In this document: positions 9,731 to 19,082 of the stretch, piece by piece | How positions within the stretch are numbered: position 1 is the first letter of the stretch | How the letters are laid out: each line of letters opens with the position of its first letter | Source: Planctomycetaceae bacterium | Lineage (GTDB): Bacteria > Planctomycetota > Planctomycetia > Planctomycetales > Planctomycetaceae | Assembly (NCBI GenBank): GCA_002726205.1 | Contig: PBSL01000058.1 | Coordinates: forward strand, 35,249 to 99,248 | Direction of reading: 5' to 3' | Length of the DNA stretch: 64,000 nucleotides | The notes under the pieces: generated by a model | Database searches by the model: none | Told to the model about the DNA's origin: nothing | The model's input: the letters and a program-made list of their open reading frames with translations, nothing else | Translations under genes and position numbers: made by a program

Positions 9731-12700
9731 ATGCGTACTTTCCTGACCCGCAGCCTGATGATCGCCGGTACTCTCGCCGTGTCACTCCTGGTGGCCACGG
9801 CGGCCGACAAGAAAAAGGACGCCAAGGCGCCGGAAATCAAGCCGGAGGATCCCAAGTTGGGCCGCAAGGTGGATTTCCAACGCGACATCTACCCGATCCT
9901 CGAGCAGAACTGTATCGCCTGCCACAACGTGGCGATCAGTGAGAGCAAGCTGGTCATGGAAGAGATCAAGGACCTCGTCAAAGGAGGCAAGCGAGGAACC
10001 TCGCTGGTCGCCAAGCAACCCGACAAGAGCCTGGTCTACCTGGTCGCCGCCCGCCGGGCCAAGCCGCACATGCCGCCGCTGCCCAACAGCCAGGACGCCA
10101 AGGCATTGACACCCCGCGAGCTGGGGATCCTCCGCCAGTGGATCCTGGAAGGGGCCAGTGGAAGTGAAGGCGGAAAGAAGCGGGCCGTCAAGTTTGCGCC
10201 CCTGCCGGTTTCCGCCCGTTCCATCTACAGCGTCGCCATTTCCCCGTGGGATCGCTTTGCAGCGGCCGGTCGCGCCAACCAGGTGGAACTCTACGACATC
10301 ACCCTGGGGGAAAGAGTGTCGAGACTGGTCGATCCGAACCTCAACGGTCTGAAATTCCAGGACAAGCCGATGTATCCCGGCGGTGCCGCCCATCGCGACT
10401 TCGTGCACTCGCTGGCCTTCAGCCCTGATGGCAACCTGCTGGCCACCGGTGGTTTTCGCGTGGTCAAGTTATGGAAACGGGAACTGGCCCGGCAGGCAGC
10501 CAAGCTCGCTGCCCCGGCGGCAATCACCGCCACGGCGGTCAGCGCCGACGGTCGAACCGCGGCGATCGCCAGCGGTGACAACACCATCCGGCTGCTCAAT
10601 CTCGCCGACGGAAAACCCGGCAAGATTCTCAAGGGACACACCGCTGCTGTTAGCGGCCTGTCCTTCTACCCGGCCCCGGAAGAAGCCGCCCGTCTGGCGG
10701 CGGCAACCGCTGCTGCCGGGGTGGCCCAGACTGCTGCAGAGACCGCGGCCAGCGCCGCCGCTGCCGGGGTCAAGGACTTTGACCCGAAAGCACTGAAACT
10801 CAAGGGCGATGCAATCGCCGCCGAGAAGAAAAAACGTGCCGATGCCAAGACCGCGGCCGACAAGGCCGTCGTGGCCGCCAAGGCTGCCGTGGCCACTGCA
10901 ACGAAGACCCAGGCCGATTTCGACAAGTTGGCCGCCAGCGGGAGCCTGCTGGTTTCCGGGGGCCAGGACAAGGGACTGCGGATCTGGAAGGTTGTTGATG
11001 GCAGCCCGGTTCGGCAGCTGGCCACGCCCGCGGCGATCAACGACGTCACCTTCACCAAGGACGGCGCCCGCGTCGTGTCGGCACATGCCGACAACCTGGT
11101 GCGGGTCTGGAACGTGGTCGAACCAAAACCGGCAGCCAAGAAGAAGGCCGCCGCTGACAAGAAGAAGAAAAAGGCTGCCGCTGCCGGTCCCCAACCGGCA
11201 TTGGTGATCAAAGGTCACACCAAGCCCGTCACCGGTGTTGCCTTGATCCTGCCGGCCGGGACACAGATCGTGACCGCCAGCCAGGATGCCACGGTGCGGA
11301 TTTTTGATGTGACCAAGGGCAACCAGATCCGCAGCATCGCCGTCGGGGCCCCGGTCACCGATGTGGCCGCCCGTCCCAATGGGACCGCGATTGCCGCAGC
11401 GGCGGGCACCTTTGCCCGGTTGTATGACCTGAATGGCAAACAAGTTGCCGAGCTCAAAGGAGACGTCGGAGAACAGAGAACGCTTGCCAATACGGTCGAA
11501 GAGCAAAGCGTCGCCAAGCAGCTTGTCGGGGTCGCCGACGGCAAACAGAAGGCGGCCGACAAGACGTCGAAAGAGCGAATCGCAGCAGCCAAGAAGGCGC
11601 AAGAAGCCAAGGTCGCAGCTGACAAGAAGGTCGTTGAACAGCAAAAGAAGTTCAACGCCGCCAAGACCAAAAGTGATGCGGCGACCAAGGCGGCCGACAC
11701 TGCTGCCAAGGGAGCCGTGACGGCCAAGAAGACGGCCGAGGTCGCGACAAAGAAGTCGGTCGCGTTGAAGAAGACTGCCGCCGATACGAAGAAAGTCGCC
11801 GACGAGATGACCAAGAAGGCGGCCGCTGCCACGAAGGCGGCCGACGCGGCCAAGAAGGCGGCCGTGGATGCGGCCAAGAAATTGACCGACGCTCAGGCGG
11901 CCGCCAAGAAGGCTGCCGATGATGCCGCCAAGAAGAAAGCGGCCGCAGCCGTCAAGGCCGCGACCGACGCAAAGGCCGCAGCCGACAAGGCAGCTGCCAC
12001 CACCGCCAAGGCTGCAGCCGACACCAAGAAGGCCGCCGCTGCCGCCACCAAGAAGTCAACCGATGCCGCGGCCGCCTCGAAGGCCGCCGATGTTGCCAAG
12101 ACCAAGGGCGATGCCGCGGTCAAGACCGAGCAGGCCAAGGCCGACACGACGAAGAAGGCCAAGGATGCTGCGGATAAGGAAACCGCCAAGCAGAAAGGTG
12201 AACTCAAGAAACAAACCGACGGACAGGCCTCGTCGGTTCGAACACAGAAGCTCGCTGACAAGGCATCGACTGACGCGCAGGCCAATTTGAAGGCGGCCAA
12301 TGCAACCAAGACGGCACAGGATGCCTACCAGAAGAAGACTGACGCGATAGTCACGACGGCTACCGCAACCGAAAAAGCCGGGAGCGCGAAGCCGATCAGC
12401 GTGGTGGCCTTTTCGCCCGATGGCAGCTTTCTTATGACCGGTGGCGCGGACCAACTGATTCATGTCTGGTATGCGGCCAACGGAAAACCTGTTGAGACCA
12501 TCAAGGGACATGCTGGGGCGATCACCGCCTTGGCAGTTTCGAACAGCGGGTTGGTTGTTTCCGGTGGTGCCGACAAGTTGGCGGCCGCCTGGGACCTGAC
12601 ACCTCGCTGGTCGCCTGCCGGGCAGTTGGGAACCAAGCCAGCCACGCCCCTGGATGTCTCCGAATCCCCCTTCGTCAGCCGGGTGCTGACGGTCGACTTC

Positions 12701-13318
12701 AGTCGGGACGGCAAACAACTGCTGACCGGAGGCGGAGATCCGTCGCGGAGCGGAGAATTGATGATCTGGGACGTGGCCAAGAAGAGCCTCGTCAAGGAGT
12801 TCAAGGATGCTCACAGTGACACCATCTTTGGTGCCGAGTTTTCTCGTGACGGCAAGCAACTGCTCTCCGGTGCCGCCGACAAGTTCGTGAAGATCTTTGA
12901 CATCGCCACCGGCAAACACGTGCGCAGTTTCGAAGGGCACACTCACCACGTGCTCGATGTCAGCTGGAAAGCCGATGGCACTTCGATTGCCAGCGCCGGG
13001 GCCGACAACGTGATCAAGGTCTGGAACGTCGACACCGGGGAACAGCGTCGTACGATTGGGGGATACTCCAAGCAGGTGACCTCGCTTCGATTTGTCGGAA
13101 TCGGTGAGAACCTGATCAGTTGTGGTGGTGACAAGTCGGTCCGCTACCACAAGGCCGGCAACGGCCAGAACTATCGTAGTTTCAGCGGCGGAACCGATTT
13201 CATGTACGCAGCCGCGTCGAGCCGGAGCGAGTCCTTCGTGGTCGCCGGCGGTGAAGACGGTGTCGTCAGAGTCTGGAATGGCAAGGATGGAAAGGTCATC
13301 AAGGCCTTCATGCCGTAA
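9731..13318 (+). CDS. Exported planctomycete cytochrome c / double WD40 propeller protein with coiled-coil inserts
   Basis: The protein has 1195 aa and starts with a signal peptide (about 1-25). A planctomycete cytochrome c domain follows, with CIACH (canonical CxxCH) near residue 60 and MPPLPN as the probable Met-ligand region, ending near residue 140. Fourteen WD40-like blades can be read, seven before and seven after a helical stretch of about 300 residues (roughly 578-886). A second insert of about 85 residues (313-398) sits inside blade 4, between GHTAAVSGLSFYP and SGSLLVSGGQDKG. The inserts are Ala/Lys/Thr/Asp-rich. The protein is probably a surface or periplasmic redox or scaffold protein; the partner is unknown. 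The gene lies 99 bases after the PPC gene and is followed by a strong terminator. Confidence 0.88.
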   Translation: MRTFLTRSLMIAGTLAVSLLVATAADKKKDAKAPEIKPEDPKLGRKVDFQRDIYPILEQNCIACHNVAISESKLVMEEIKDLVKGGKRGTSLVAKQPDKSLVYLVAARRAKPHMPPLPNSQDAKALTPRELGILRQWILEGASGSEGGKKRAVKFAPLPVSARSIYSVAISPWDRFAAAGRANQVELYDITLGERVSRLVDPNLNGLKFQDKPMYPGGAAHRDFVHSLAFSPDGNLLATGGFRVVKLWKRELARQAAKLAAPAAITATAVSADGRTAAIASGDNTIRLLNLADGKPGKILKGHTAAVSGLSFYPAPEEAARLAAATAAAGVAQTAAETAASAAAAGVKDFDPKALKLKGDAIAAEKKKRADAKTAADKAVVAAKAAVATATKTQADFDKLAASGSLLVSGGQDKGLRIWKVVDGSPVRQLATPAAINDVTFTKDGARVVSAHADNLVRVWNVVEPKPAAKKKAAADKKKKKAAAAGPQPALVIKGHTKPVTGVALILPAGTQIVTASQDATVRIFDVTKGNQIRSIAVGAPVTDVAARPNGTAIAAAAGTFARLYDLNGKQVAELKGDVGEQRTLANTVEEQSVAKQLVGVADGKQKAADKTSKERIAAAKKAQEAKVAADKKVVEQQKKFNAAKTKSDAATKAADTAAKGAVTAKKTAEVATKKSVALKKTAADTKKVADEMTKKAAAATKAADAAKKAAVDAAKKLTDAQAAAKKAADDAAKKKAAAAVKAATDAKAAADKAAATTAKAAADTKKAAAAATKKSTDAAAASKAADVAKTKGDAAVKTEQAKADTTKKAKDAADKETAKQKGELKKQTDGQASSVRTQKLADKASTDAQANLKAANATKTAQDAYQKKTDAIVTTATATEKAGSAKPISVVAFSPDGSFLMTGGADQLIHVWYAANGKPVETIKGHAGAITALAVSNSGLVVSGGADKLAAAWDLTPRWSPAGQLGTKPATPLDVSESPFVSRVLTVDFSRDGKQLLTGGGDPSRSGELMIWDVAKKSLVKEFKDAHSDTIFGAEFSRDGKQLLSGAADKFVKIFDIATGKHVRSFEGHTHHVLDVSWKADGTSIASAGADNVIKVWNVDTGEQRRTIGGYSKQVTSLRFVGIGENLISCGGDKSVRYHKAGNGQNYRSFSGGTDFMYAAASSRSESFVVAGGEDGVVRVWNGKDGKVIKAFMP
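11888..11965 (+). repeat. Copy 3 of the 26-residue coil peptide (WD40 protein)
   Basis: Codons 720-745 of the cytochrome/WD40 gene encode exactly the 26 residues found twice in the upstream PPC gene, again with different synonymous codons. It lies inside the long helical linker between the two sets of seven blades. Confidence 0.85.
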
Positions 13319-13353
13319 ACCCTGGCCGACAGTCCTCAACTCGAGAAATCCGG

Positions 13354-13396
13354 CGGCGGCCGCCACGATCAACGATGGCGGCCGCCGTTTTCTTTT
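13354..13396 (+). terminator. Strong Rho-independent terminator of the exported-protein operon
   Basis: CGGCGGCCGCCA at 13354-13365 pairs perfectly with TGGCGGCCGCCG at 13376-13387 across a 10-base loop and is followed by TTTTCTTTT. It begins 35 bases after the cytochrome/WD40 stop codon. Confidence 0.9.
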
Positions 13397-13453
13397 CCCG
13401 TAGAACCACCATCGACCGGCCGTTGCCAAGAGCTCTCCGGGACCATTGTCACC

Positions 13454-14740
13454 ATGTCCGAACAACTCGAACGCCGGCTGTTTGACGAGTTGGAACAATT
13501 GGTCCTGATTGATCCTCACACCCATATCAATCCGCACGCTGCGGCATCCCGGACCCTGGCTGACATCCTGGGATACCACTACTACACCGAGTTGGCTCAT
13601 TCGGCCGGATTGTCGCGGGAGGCGATCGAAGAAGCGGGGATCGGGCCGCGGGAACTTGTGAGGCGACTCGCACCGCAGCTGGAACAACTCGACAATACTG
13701 TCCAGGTCAGTTGGCTGGTCGAGATGTGTCGGGAGTTCTTTGGGTTTGAGGGTGAGCGGATCGGAGCAAACAACTGGGAGGCGGTCTACGACGCGGCGGA
13801 GGCGGCGATGGCGGCCGATGATTGGGAGGACACGGTTCTCGAGAAAAGTGGTTTGGAGCAGGTCTTTCTGACCAACGACTTTGATGACTCGCTCGAGGGA
13901 TTTGACACGAGTCGCTACGTCCCCTGTCTGCGGACCGATGACCTGGTGTTTCAACTGGCTCGCCAGGGAACTCGTGATCGGTTCGAACAGGCGACAGGCT
14001 CGATGGTCTCGAAAACATCGTCTCTGAAACAGGGGCTGGTTCGACTGTTCGAGCACTTCACGTCACGGGGTGCCAGGGCCTGTGCAATTTCACTTCCACC
14101 GGACTTCTCTCCGAGCGAGCCGGACGTCACGGCGACCGACACGGTGTTGGCACGCCTTGATGGTGATACCGATCTCGACGAGGACGATGCCGCTGTCGTG
14201 TCCCGTTTTGTCTTCTGGACGCTGGCGGAGTTGTGCACGGACTTCAAGCTTCCCTTCGATTTGATGATCGGCGTCAATCGTCAGGTGTACCCCGCGGGAG
14301 TCTTCCAGGGACAGGACCTGTTCGACAAGCGGACATCGCTGAAACAGTACGCGAATCTGTTCAGTGCTTTTCCGGGTGTGACCTTTCCAGTCTCGGTTCT
14401 CTCATCGACGAGCAATCAGGAGTTGGTCAGTTACAGCTGGATCTTTCCCAATGTCGTGACCAACGGGCACTGGTGGTATTCGAATATCCCGGCTTTCATC
14501 GAGATCGATTGTCGGAGTCGTTTGCAGGCCGTACCGCGGCACAAGCAGATTGGCTACTACAGCGACATGTACAAGCTGGAATTCGCCCTGCCGAAGTTTC
14601 GAATGTATCGCAGGATTCTCGCCGGTGTACTCGCCAGCGACTTTGTGATTGGTTACGGTTGGAGTGAACGGCGGGCGTTGGAACTGGGACACCAGGTGCT
14701 CCGGGGAAACGTCGAAACGATTTTCCGCGGTGTTTCCTGA
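13454..14740 (+). CDS. Uronate-isomerase-like amidohydrolase
   Basis: This is a 428-aa amidohydrolase-fold protein. IDPHTHI at 19-25 supplies the HxH metal ligands after the first strand, and the overall pattern resembles the UxaC/glucuronate isomerase branch (typical length about 470). The C-terminal part has GHWWYSNIPAFIE and IGYYSDMYKLEFALPKFRMYRRIL, which resemble the UxaC stretch containing the late catalytic residues. The substrate cannot be assigned from sequence: a uronate is possible, but no uronate pathway genes are adjacent. It begins just after a strong terminator and ends 29 bases before an FHA-phosphatase gene. Confidence 0.75.
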   Translation: MSEQLERRLFDELEQLVLIDPHTHINPHAAASRTLADILGYHYYTELAHSAGLSREAIEEAGIGPRELVRRLAPQLEQLDNTVQVSWLVEMCREFFGFEGERIGANNWEAVYDAAEAAMAADDWEDTVLEKSGLEQVFLTNDFDDSLEGFDTSRYVPCLRTDDLVFQLARQGTRDRFEQATGSMVSKTSSLKQGLVRLFEHFTSRGARACAISLPPDFSPSEPDVTATDTVLARLDGDTDLDEDDAAVVSRFVFWTLAELCTDFKLPFDLMIGVNRQVYPAGVFQGQDLFDKRTSLKQYANLFSAFPGVTFPVSVLSSTSNQELVSYSWIFPNVVTNGHWWYSNIPAFIEIDCRSRLQAVPRHKQIGYYSDMYKLEFALPKFRMYRRILAGVLASDFVIGYGWSERRALELGHQVLRGNVETIFRGVS

Positions 14741-14769
14741 TCGAGTGAGTGAAAGAGAGGCGTTGGAGA

Positions 14770-16428
14770 ATGTCGGTTCTGGTCCTCCTCCAAGCGGGTC
14801 GGGCGATTCCTCACGACCTGGGTGGTGAAGAGACACTGATCGGTCGTCACCCCGATTGTGGCATCCAACTGGACTCCAACGCGGTTTCCAGGCGGCACGC
14901 CCGTGTCTTTGTTGAGGGCGGTCAGTTTGCGATCGAGGACTTGGGCAGCGGCAATGGCACGTTCGTCAATGGCCAGCGAATCGAGAGCGCGGTGCCGTTG
15001 AAAAGCCAGGATCGGGTCAAGCTGGGCCCGGTTTTGTTCAGGTTCGAAGAATCAGGAGATGGTTCTGCCGATGAAGGCCTGGGCTCGACGTTGGTTGGTG
15101 TCAACTACGGCAGTGATGACGATGCCGCGATCATGGCATCGATCGATACCGCGGGCGGCTTCGGGGCATTGGAGGTCCAGCCCGAAGCCAAGTTGAAGGG
15201 GGTCCTGGAGATCAGCCGCGCGCTGGCCGGTTCGGTTGATGTCGAGTCGTTGTTGCCCACGTTGCTCGACACGCTTTTCGGGATTTTTTCTCAGGCGGAT
15301 CGTGGCTGCATCTTGTTGAAAGACCACGACAGTGGCGACATGCTGCCAAGAGCGATGAAGCATCGCCGAGAGTCCGAGGACGCGACCGTGACGCTCAGTC
15401 GGACAATCGTCAACAAGGTTCTCGAGGAGAAGACCGGGCTGTTATCGGCTGACGCCTCCAGCGACAGCCAGTTTTCTGCCAGCGAGTCGATCTCGAATCT
15501 CTCGATTCACTCGATGATGTGTGTCCCGATGATCGGTGTCGATGGGGATGTTTCCGGAGTGATCAACATCGACACCCAGAATCCGCTCAATCAGTTCAAG
15601 ACCGAGGACCTCGAACTGTTGCAAGCGGTGGCCGGGCAGGCGGCGCTAAGCTACGAATCGACGCGGTTGATGGCGGCGTTCAGTGCAAAGCAGAAGCAGG
15701 ACAGTGAACTGGACATTGCGCGAGGTGTTCAGGAGGCGTTGTTGCCGGACGAATTTCCCGAGATCGAAGGTTATTCGTTCTTCGCCTCCTATGACGCCGC
15801 GCAGGCTGTCGGTGGCGACTATTACGATGCCATGGTGCTTGACGACGGGAAAATCTGCCTGGCCTTCGGTGATGTGGCCGGCAAGGGGGTTCCCGGAGCA
15901 CTGATCATGTCGCGGATCTCCAGTTGTGTTCAGAACACGATGGGGTTCGCACCAACGATCGAGGAGGCGGTCTCGGCAATCAACAATCACATGTGTGCCA
16001 ACGCCGTCGAAGGTCGGTTCGTGACCTTCGTGCTCGCGGTGATCGATCCGGTGGCTCATGAAATGGCCCTGGTCAACGGCGGACACATGTCGCCGATGAT
16101 CCTCAGGACTGACGGTTCGATCGAGGAGTTCGACGAGGACTCGGTTGGGTTGCCGATTGGCGTGATGGAGGACTACCCGTTCGAGGTGGTCCGCCGCCCG
16201 ATCGAGCCAGGAGAGATTGTCGTGATCTTCACTGATGGCGTCGACGAAGCGATGAACCCGGACGGGGAACTCTACACACTCGAGCGGATGCGGACCTTCC
16301 TGCAGGCGGGTCCGCGGCAGGCCGATGAACTCGGCCGCGCGCTGCTGGCCGATGTCCGGCAATTTGCCAACGGGCGTCCGCAGAACGACGACATCACGAT
16401 CATGACGATCGGCCGCGGCCTGTCCTGA
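14770..16428 (+). CDS. FHA-GAF-PP2C (SpoIIE-type) serine phosphatase
   Basis: This is a cytoplasmic signalling protein of 552 aa. The ATG at 14770 follows GGAGA and opens directly into an FHA domain (about 1-95): [21 protein letters not shown] then [10 protein letters not shown], which binds phosphothreonine. A GAF sensor domain spans about 140-310. A SpoIIE/RsbU-type PP2C phosphatase domain spans about 320-552, with [23 protein letters not shown] and [10 protein letters not shown] supplying the metal-binding aspartates. The architecture fits a phosphatase switched by an upstream Ser/Thr kinase through the FHA domain. No kinase or anti-sigma factor gene is adjacent, so the target is unknown. 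Confidence 0.93.
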   Translation: MSVLVLLQAGRAIPHDLGGEETLIGRHPDCGIQLDSNAVSRRHARVFVEGGQFAIEDLGSGNGTFVNGQRIESAVPLKSQDRVKLGPVLFRFEESGDGSADEGLGSTLVGVNYGSDDDAAIMASIDTAGGFGALEVQPEAKLKGVLEISRALAGSVDVESLLPTLLDTLFGIFSQADRGCILLKDHDSGDMLPRAMKHRRESEDATVTLSRTIVNKVLEEKTGLLSADASSDSQFSASESISNLSIHSMMCVPMIGVDGDVSGVINIDTQNPLNQFKTEDLELLQAVAGQAALSYESTRLMAAFSAKQKQDSELDIARGVQEALLPDEFPEIEGYSFFASYDAAQAVGGDYYDAMVLDDGKICLAFGDVAGKGVPGALIMSRISSCVQNTMGFAPTIEEAVSAINNHMCANAVEGRFVTFVLAVIDPVAHEMALVNGGHMSPMILRTDGSIEEFDEDSVGLPIGVMEDYPFEVVRRPIEPGEIVVIFTDGVDEAMNPDGELYTLERMRTFLQAGPRQADELGRALLADVRQFANGRPQNDDITIMTIGRGLS

Positions 16429-16471
16429 GCGGCCTTGCTGGCCGGAGAAGCCCTCGCCGGGCTGTCCGCCG

Positions 16472-16750
16472 TCAGATCTCGATCGTGCTCGGAGCGGCGA
16501 CTTTCCGGTATCCCAGGCTCCGCATCACCTCGAGCACTTCACTCCAGGTGGGGAATTGTCGCCCGCTGCGGCGCTTGTAGTCGTCCATTGCCGTCATGAA
16601 CTCGACCTCGTCGTTGTTGTAGTCGCGTTCACAAGTGGTCGGGTCGATGTGTCGACGGCGTTCGACCTTTGGTCGACCACGACTCTCGGTCGTGTCGTGG
16701 CCCTGGTCAACGCGGCGGTTTTCCGTGGGGGTGCGGTCGTGAGTGAGCAT
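16472..16750 (-). CDS. Small conserved-looking hypothetical protein
   Basis: This is a 92-aa frame with a hydrophilic, probably disordered N-terminus and a compact C-terminal part ([20 protein letters not shown], then [18 protein letters not shown]). The C-terminus looks like a real small folded domain and resembles short planctomycete proteins by memory only. The start is uncertain: the ATG at 16750 has a weak upstream site, and the frame remains open to 16948. No function is assigned. It faces the FHA phosphatase gene tail to tail, 43 bases away. Confidence 0.6.
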   Translation of the reverse strand: MLTHDRTPTENRRVDQGHDTTESRGRPKVERRRHIDPTTCERDYNNDEVEFMTAMDDYKRRSGRQFPTWSEVLEVMRSLGYRKVAAPSTIEI

Positions 16751-16944
16751 GAGCGAATGTGTCCCGTTCTGGAAGGCGCGATCGTCGCGCAGCGGCCCTG
16801 GCCGGCGGCGCGCCCCTTTAGCATCGGTCGCTACGGTGAGCAGACTGCAGCGGCACCGACCGGTTCGCGGCTGTAGCAGCCATGCGACATCGGCCGTTGG
16901 AACCGGTCGTGAGGATTGAAGCGAGGCCGACGTCAAACGCCGCC

Positions 16945-17142
16945 TCACTTCTGGATCAACTCGCGCCCAAATTGCCGGGAGAGCTTGTGCGCGTGGCGCA
17001 AAGTGATCAGGCGACTCTCGAGCTGATCCTCGTTGTAGTAACGGCCCGATTCGCTACGTGGCAAACCGGCCAATTCCAAGGTCAATGGAAGCAAGTCCAG
17101 GAACTCGCGGTAACGGCGTTGCTGTTCATTCGCGTCTGACAC
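16945..17142 (-). CDS. Small conserved-looking hypothetical protein (65 aa)
   Basis: A GTG at 17142 (VSDANEQQ) lies 8 bases after a GAGGGG ribosome site. The 65-residue product is helical and charged, with [19 protein letters not shown] and [11 protein letters not shown]. This pattern fits short single-domain proteins common in Planctomycetes (recalled, not searched). It lies between the 92-aa gene and the Gln-rich FHA gene on the same strand, so the three may be co-transcribed. Function unknown. Confidence 0.65.
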   Translation of the reverse strand: MSDANEQQRRYREFLDLLPLTLELAGLPRSESGRYYNEDQLESRLITLRHAHKLSRQFGRELIQK

Positions 17143-17217
17143 AAGTGGCCCCTCAGAGCAAGGTGTTCCCGACGGCTCACCGGGCTGGATCGACTCATTC
17201 GCCCAAGGTGTGTCGGC

Positions 17218-18261
17218 TTATTTCTCGGTCGATGGTCGCCGGTGCATATATTTACTGATGATGTCCGCAGCCAGGTTCGATGGGTTTTCCTCGGGAGCGG
17301 CCGCCTCTTCGTCTCCCGATGGGTTTTCGTTCTTGGGAACGGGTTCAGGATCCTTGGCACCAGTTGTCGACGGATCAGGAAGTGAGACGTCGGGAAAGGA
17401 TTCATCGGCGGCAGCCGGTGGCGCTGGCGGAGCCTCCGCCGGCACCTGGGGCACTTGCGGAGGGTAAACCGGAGCCGGGACACCCGGCACCATGCCCGGC
17501 ATCATGCCCGGCTGACCAACAAACGGCATTTGCTGCTGCATCGCCATCTGCTGTTGCATCGCTAACTGTTGTTGCATCGCCAACTGTTGTTGCTGTTGCT
17601 GTTGCTGTTGCAAGGCCATCTGCTGCTGCATGGCCAGCTGCGCTTGATATTGCTGCTGCTGCAATTGCTGCTGTTCCTGCTGCGCCGGGATTATCGTGGT
17701 GTCATCGGAGAGCATCGTGGTGTCCGATGCGGCATCGATGATTACAGCGGCATCGTTGGGTTCAGCGGCATCGTTGGGTTCAGCGGCATCGTCGAATTCA
17801 GCAGCATCGTCGAGTGCAGCGGCATCGACGGGCAGACCGATCAATGTATCGCTCGAGGAAGGCTCCTGGTCGATGTCGTCCAGTACACCAGCAGAATCCC
17901 CAGCCGCCACTTCGGCTGTCGCTTCGGCCGGTTCGTCTACTGCTTCCGGCACTTCGCCTGAATCTCGAAGCAGAACCTCGAATTCCAGTGGTCCGACAAC
18001 GACTTGATCACCGGTCTGCAGTCGAACTTGACCGGAAATCTGCTCGCCATTGACGAGCGTACCGTTGGTGCTACCCAGGTCCCGCAACCTCAGGCAAAAC
18101 GAATCCAGGGTAAAACAGCAGTGGTGCCGGCTGACCGCTTCGCTGTTGGGGCGAAGATGGCAGTCCTGTTCCCGTCCGATCAGGAACTTGCGATCCACCT
18201 CAAGCGGGATCAGCTTCCCGTCGTGAGTTCCACCGACGGCTTTCAATTCAGCAATTAGCAT
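17218..18261 (-). CDS. FHA-domain protein with acidic repeats and a Gln-rich tail
   Basis: This is a 347-aa protein. Residues 1-100 form an FHA domain (FLIGREQDCHLRPNSEAVSRHH, then LGSTNGTLVNGE), predicted to bind phosphothreonine. An acidic Ala-rich region of six-residue DDAAEx repeats follows, then a Gln-rich stretch of LAMQQQ-like units, a Pro-rich part, and a short C-terminal helix (NLAADIISKYM). No transmembrane segment is seen. The FHA head with long disordered arms suggests a scaffold assembled by a Ser/Thr kinase. It lies near the FHA phosphatase at 14770, though on the opposite strand. Confidence 0.85.
   Translation of the reverse strand: MLIAELKAVGGTHDGKLIPLEVDRKFLIGREQDCHLRPNSEAVSRHHCCFTLDSFCLRLRDLGSTNGTLVNGEQISGQVRLQTGDQVVVGPLEFEVLLRDSGEVPEAVDEPAEATAEVAAGDSAGVLDDIDQEPSSSDTLIGLPVDAAALDDAAEFDDAAEPNDAAEPNDAAVIIDAASDTTMLSDDTTIIPAQQEQQQLQQQQYQAQLAMQQQMALQQQQQQQQQLAMQQQLAMQQQMAMQQQMPFVGQPGMMPGMVPGVPAPVYPPQVPQVPAEAPPAPPAAADESFPDVSLPDPSTTGAKDPEPVPKNENPSGDEEAAAPEENPSNLAADIISKYMHRRPSTEK
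17527..17688 (-). repeat. Gln-codon-rich tandem repeat within the FHA gene
   Basis: Repeated CAACAG-type codons on the minus strand encode degenerate LAMQQQ and Q-only units. The run (TGTTGC and TGCTGC on the plus strand) is likely to slip in replication, so its length may vary between strains. Confidence 0.8.
17746..17835 (-). repeat. Five 18-bp tandem units encoding acidic DDAAEx repeats
   Basis: Units beginning agcggcatcg start at 17746, 17764, 17782, 17800 and 17818. The first two are identical and the rest are progressively diverged. They encode the six-residue acidic repeats between the FHA domain and the Gln-rich tail. Confidence 0.85.
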
Positions 18262-18663
18262 CTAGACCGCACCCCCCCAAAATGGCCCGAGGTCTATCAG
18301 TTTCAGGTCTTGCACCTTCGAATTGTTCTTATCGAGTCGCTGACTTCCGAAGACCAGATCAATCCAAAGACTTGAATAAAACTGCAATAACCGGGTCACG
18401 GTCCGTACTGGTCAGTCGAGTTGTCCCGACTGTTGAAATGAAGGAAATGCGTGCGAAAAACACGGGAGATGTAGGGTCACGCTACTCTCATTGCCTCAAG
18501 ATGTCAACGAAATTGGGGCGGATGACGTGCTGGAACTTCACATCGGTCGTCAGCAAAGCAGAACATCACCGCATTTGCGAACGGAACTGTTCATCACTGG
18601 TCGCCTGACGACAATCTCCGCAATCGACGATTGGCAGGTTGGTGAGACACATATTGCTTCGCG
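18262..18663. other. Intergenic region upstream of two divergent genes
   Basis: No gene with coding character was seen in these 402 bases. A short inverted repeat, TAGACC at 18263-18268 and GGTCTA at 18291-18296, lies just upstream of the FHA gene and could be an operator, but nothing supports a specific regulator. No clear promoter pair was identified. Confidence 0.5.
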
Positions 18664-19044
18664 ATGAAGGACTTCATGGGTGGTTTGTCGACAGTCATGG
18701 GTAACCGGAGCTCACACTCGGAGGCGGCCAGCACTGTCACGACAGTCGCTCAGTCCACGCATCCGATCGGTCCGGAAGGTTTGCTGCAACTGGCTCGGGT
18801 CTTCGAGTGCGAGGACGCGACCATTCGCGAGGGTGTCCGAGCACTGCTCGCCGAACCTCACGAACAACTCGGTGCGATCGAAAAGACCCGCCGTGTGCTC
18901 AACTGGACAGCCTGGCAACTCGCCGACCGCATGGCGTTCGAGTCACTCGATGAGAACCGCAGGCTGTGGAAACGGTTTGCAGATCCGCAAACGCGGAAGC
19001 AGATGCGAGAGAGGTTTGAGGAGTACACGTATCAGTGGTATTGA
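18664..19044 (+). CDS. Hypothetical protein (126 aa)
   Basis: This is a mostly helical, charged protein with no family recognised. Residues 1-35 look disordered. The rest (GPEGLLQLARVFECEDATIREGVRALL, split by acidic and aromatic residues, then NWTAWQLADRMAFESLDENRRLWKRF) reads as a folded helical domain. No signal peptide or membrane segment is evident. The ATG at 18664 has only a weak ribosome site, so the start may lie further in. It is convergent with the lipoate-family gene. Confidence 0.5.
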   Translation: MKDFMGGLSTVMGNRSSHSEAASTVTTVAQSTHPIGPEGLLQLARVFECEDATIREGVRALLAEPHEQLGAIEKTRRVLNWTAWQLADRMAFESLDENRRLWKRFADPQTRKQMRERFEEYTYQWY

Positions 19045-19082
19045 TCCGGGGCACAGTCCGCTCCTGAAATCTTCTGCGACCT

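Noticed and set aside
8051..11965. Recurring Ala/Lys coil segments considered as a mobile element
   Set aside because: There are no terminal repeats or transposase, and the copies differ at synonymous sites while keeping the same protein.
17527..17688. Short regular repeats in the Gln-rich tract considered as a CRISPR array
   Set aside because: Units are codon-scale, have no spacers, and are in frame within a gene.
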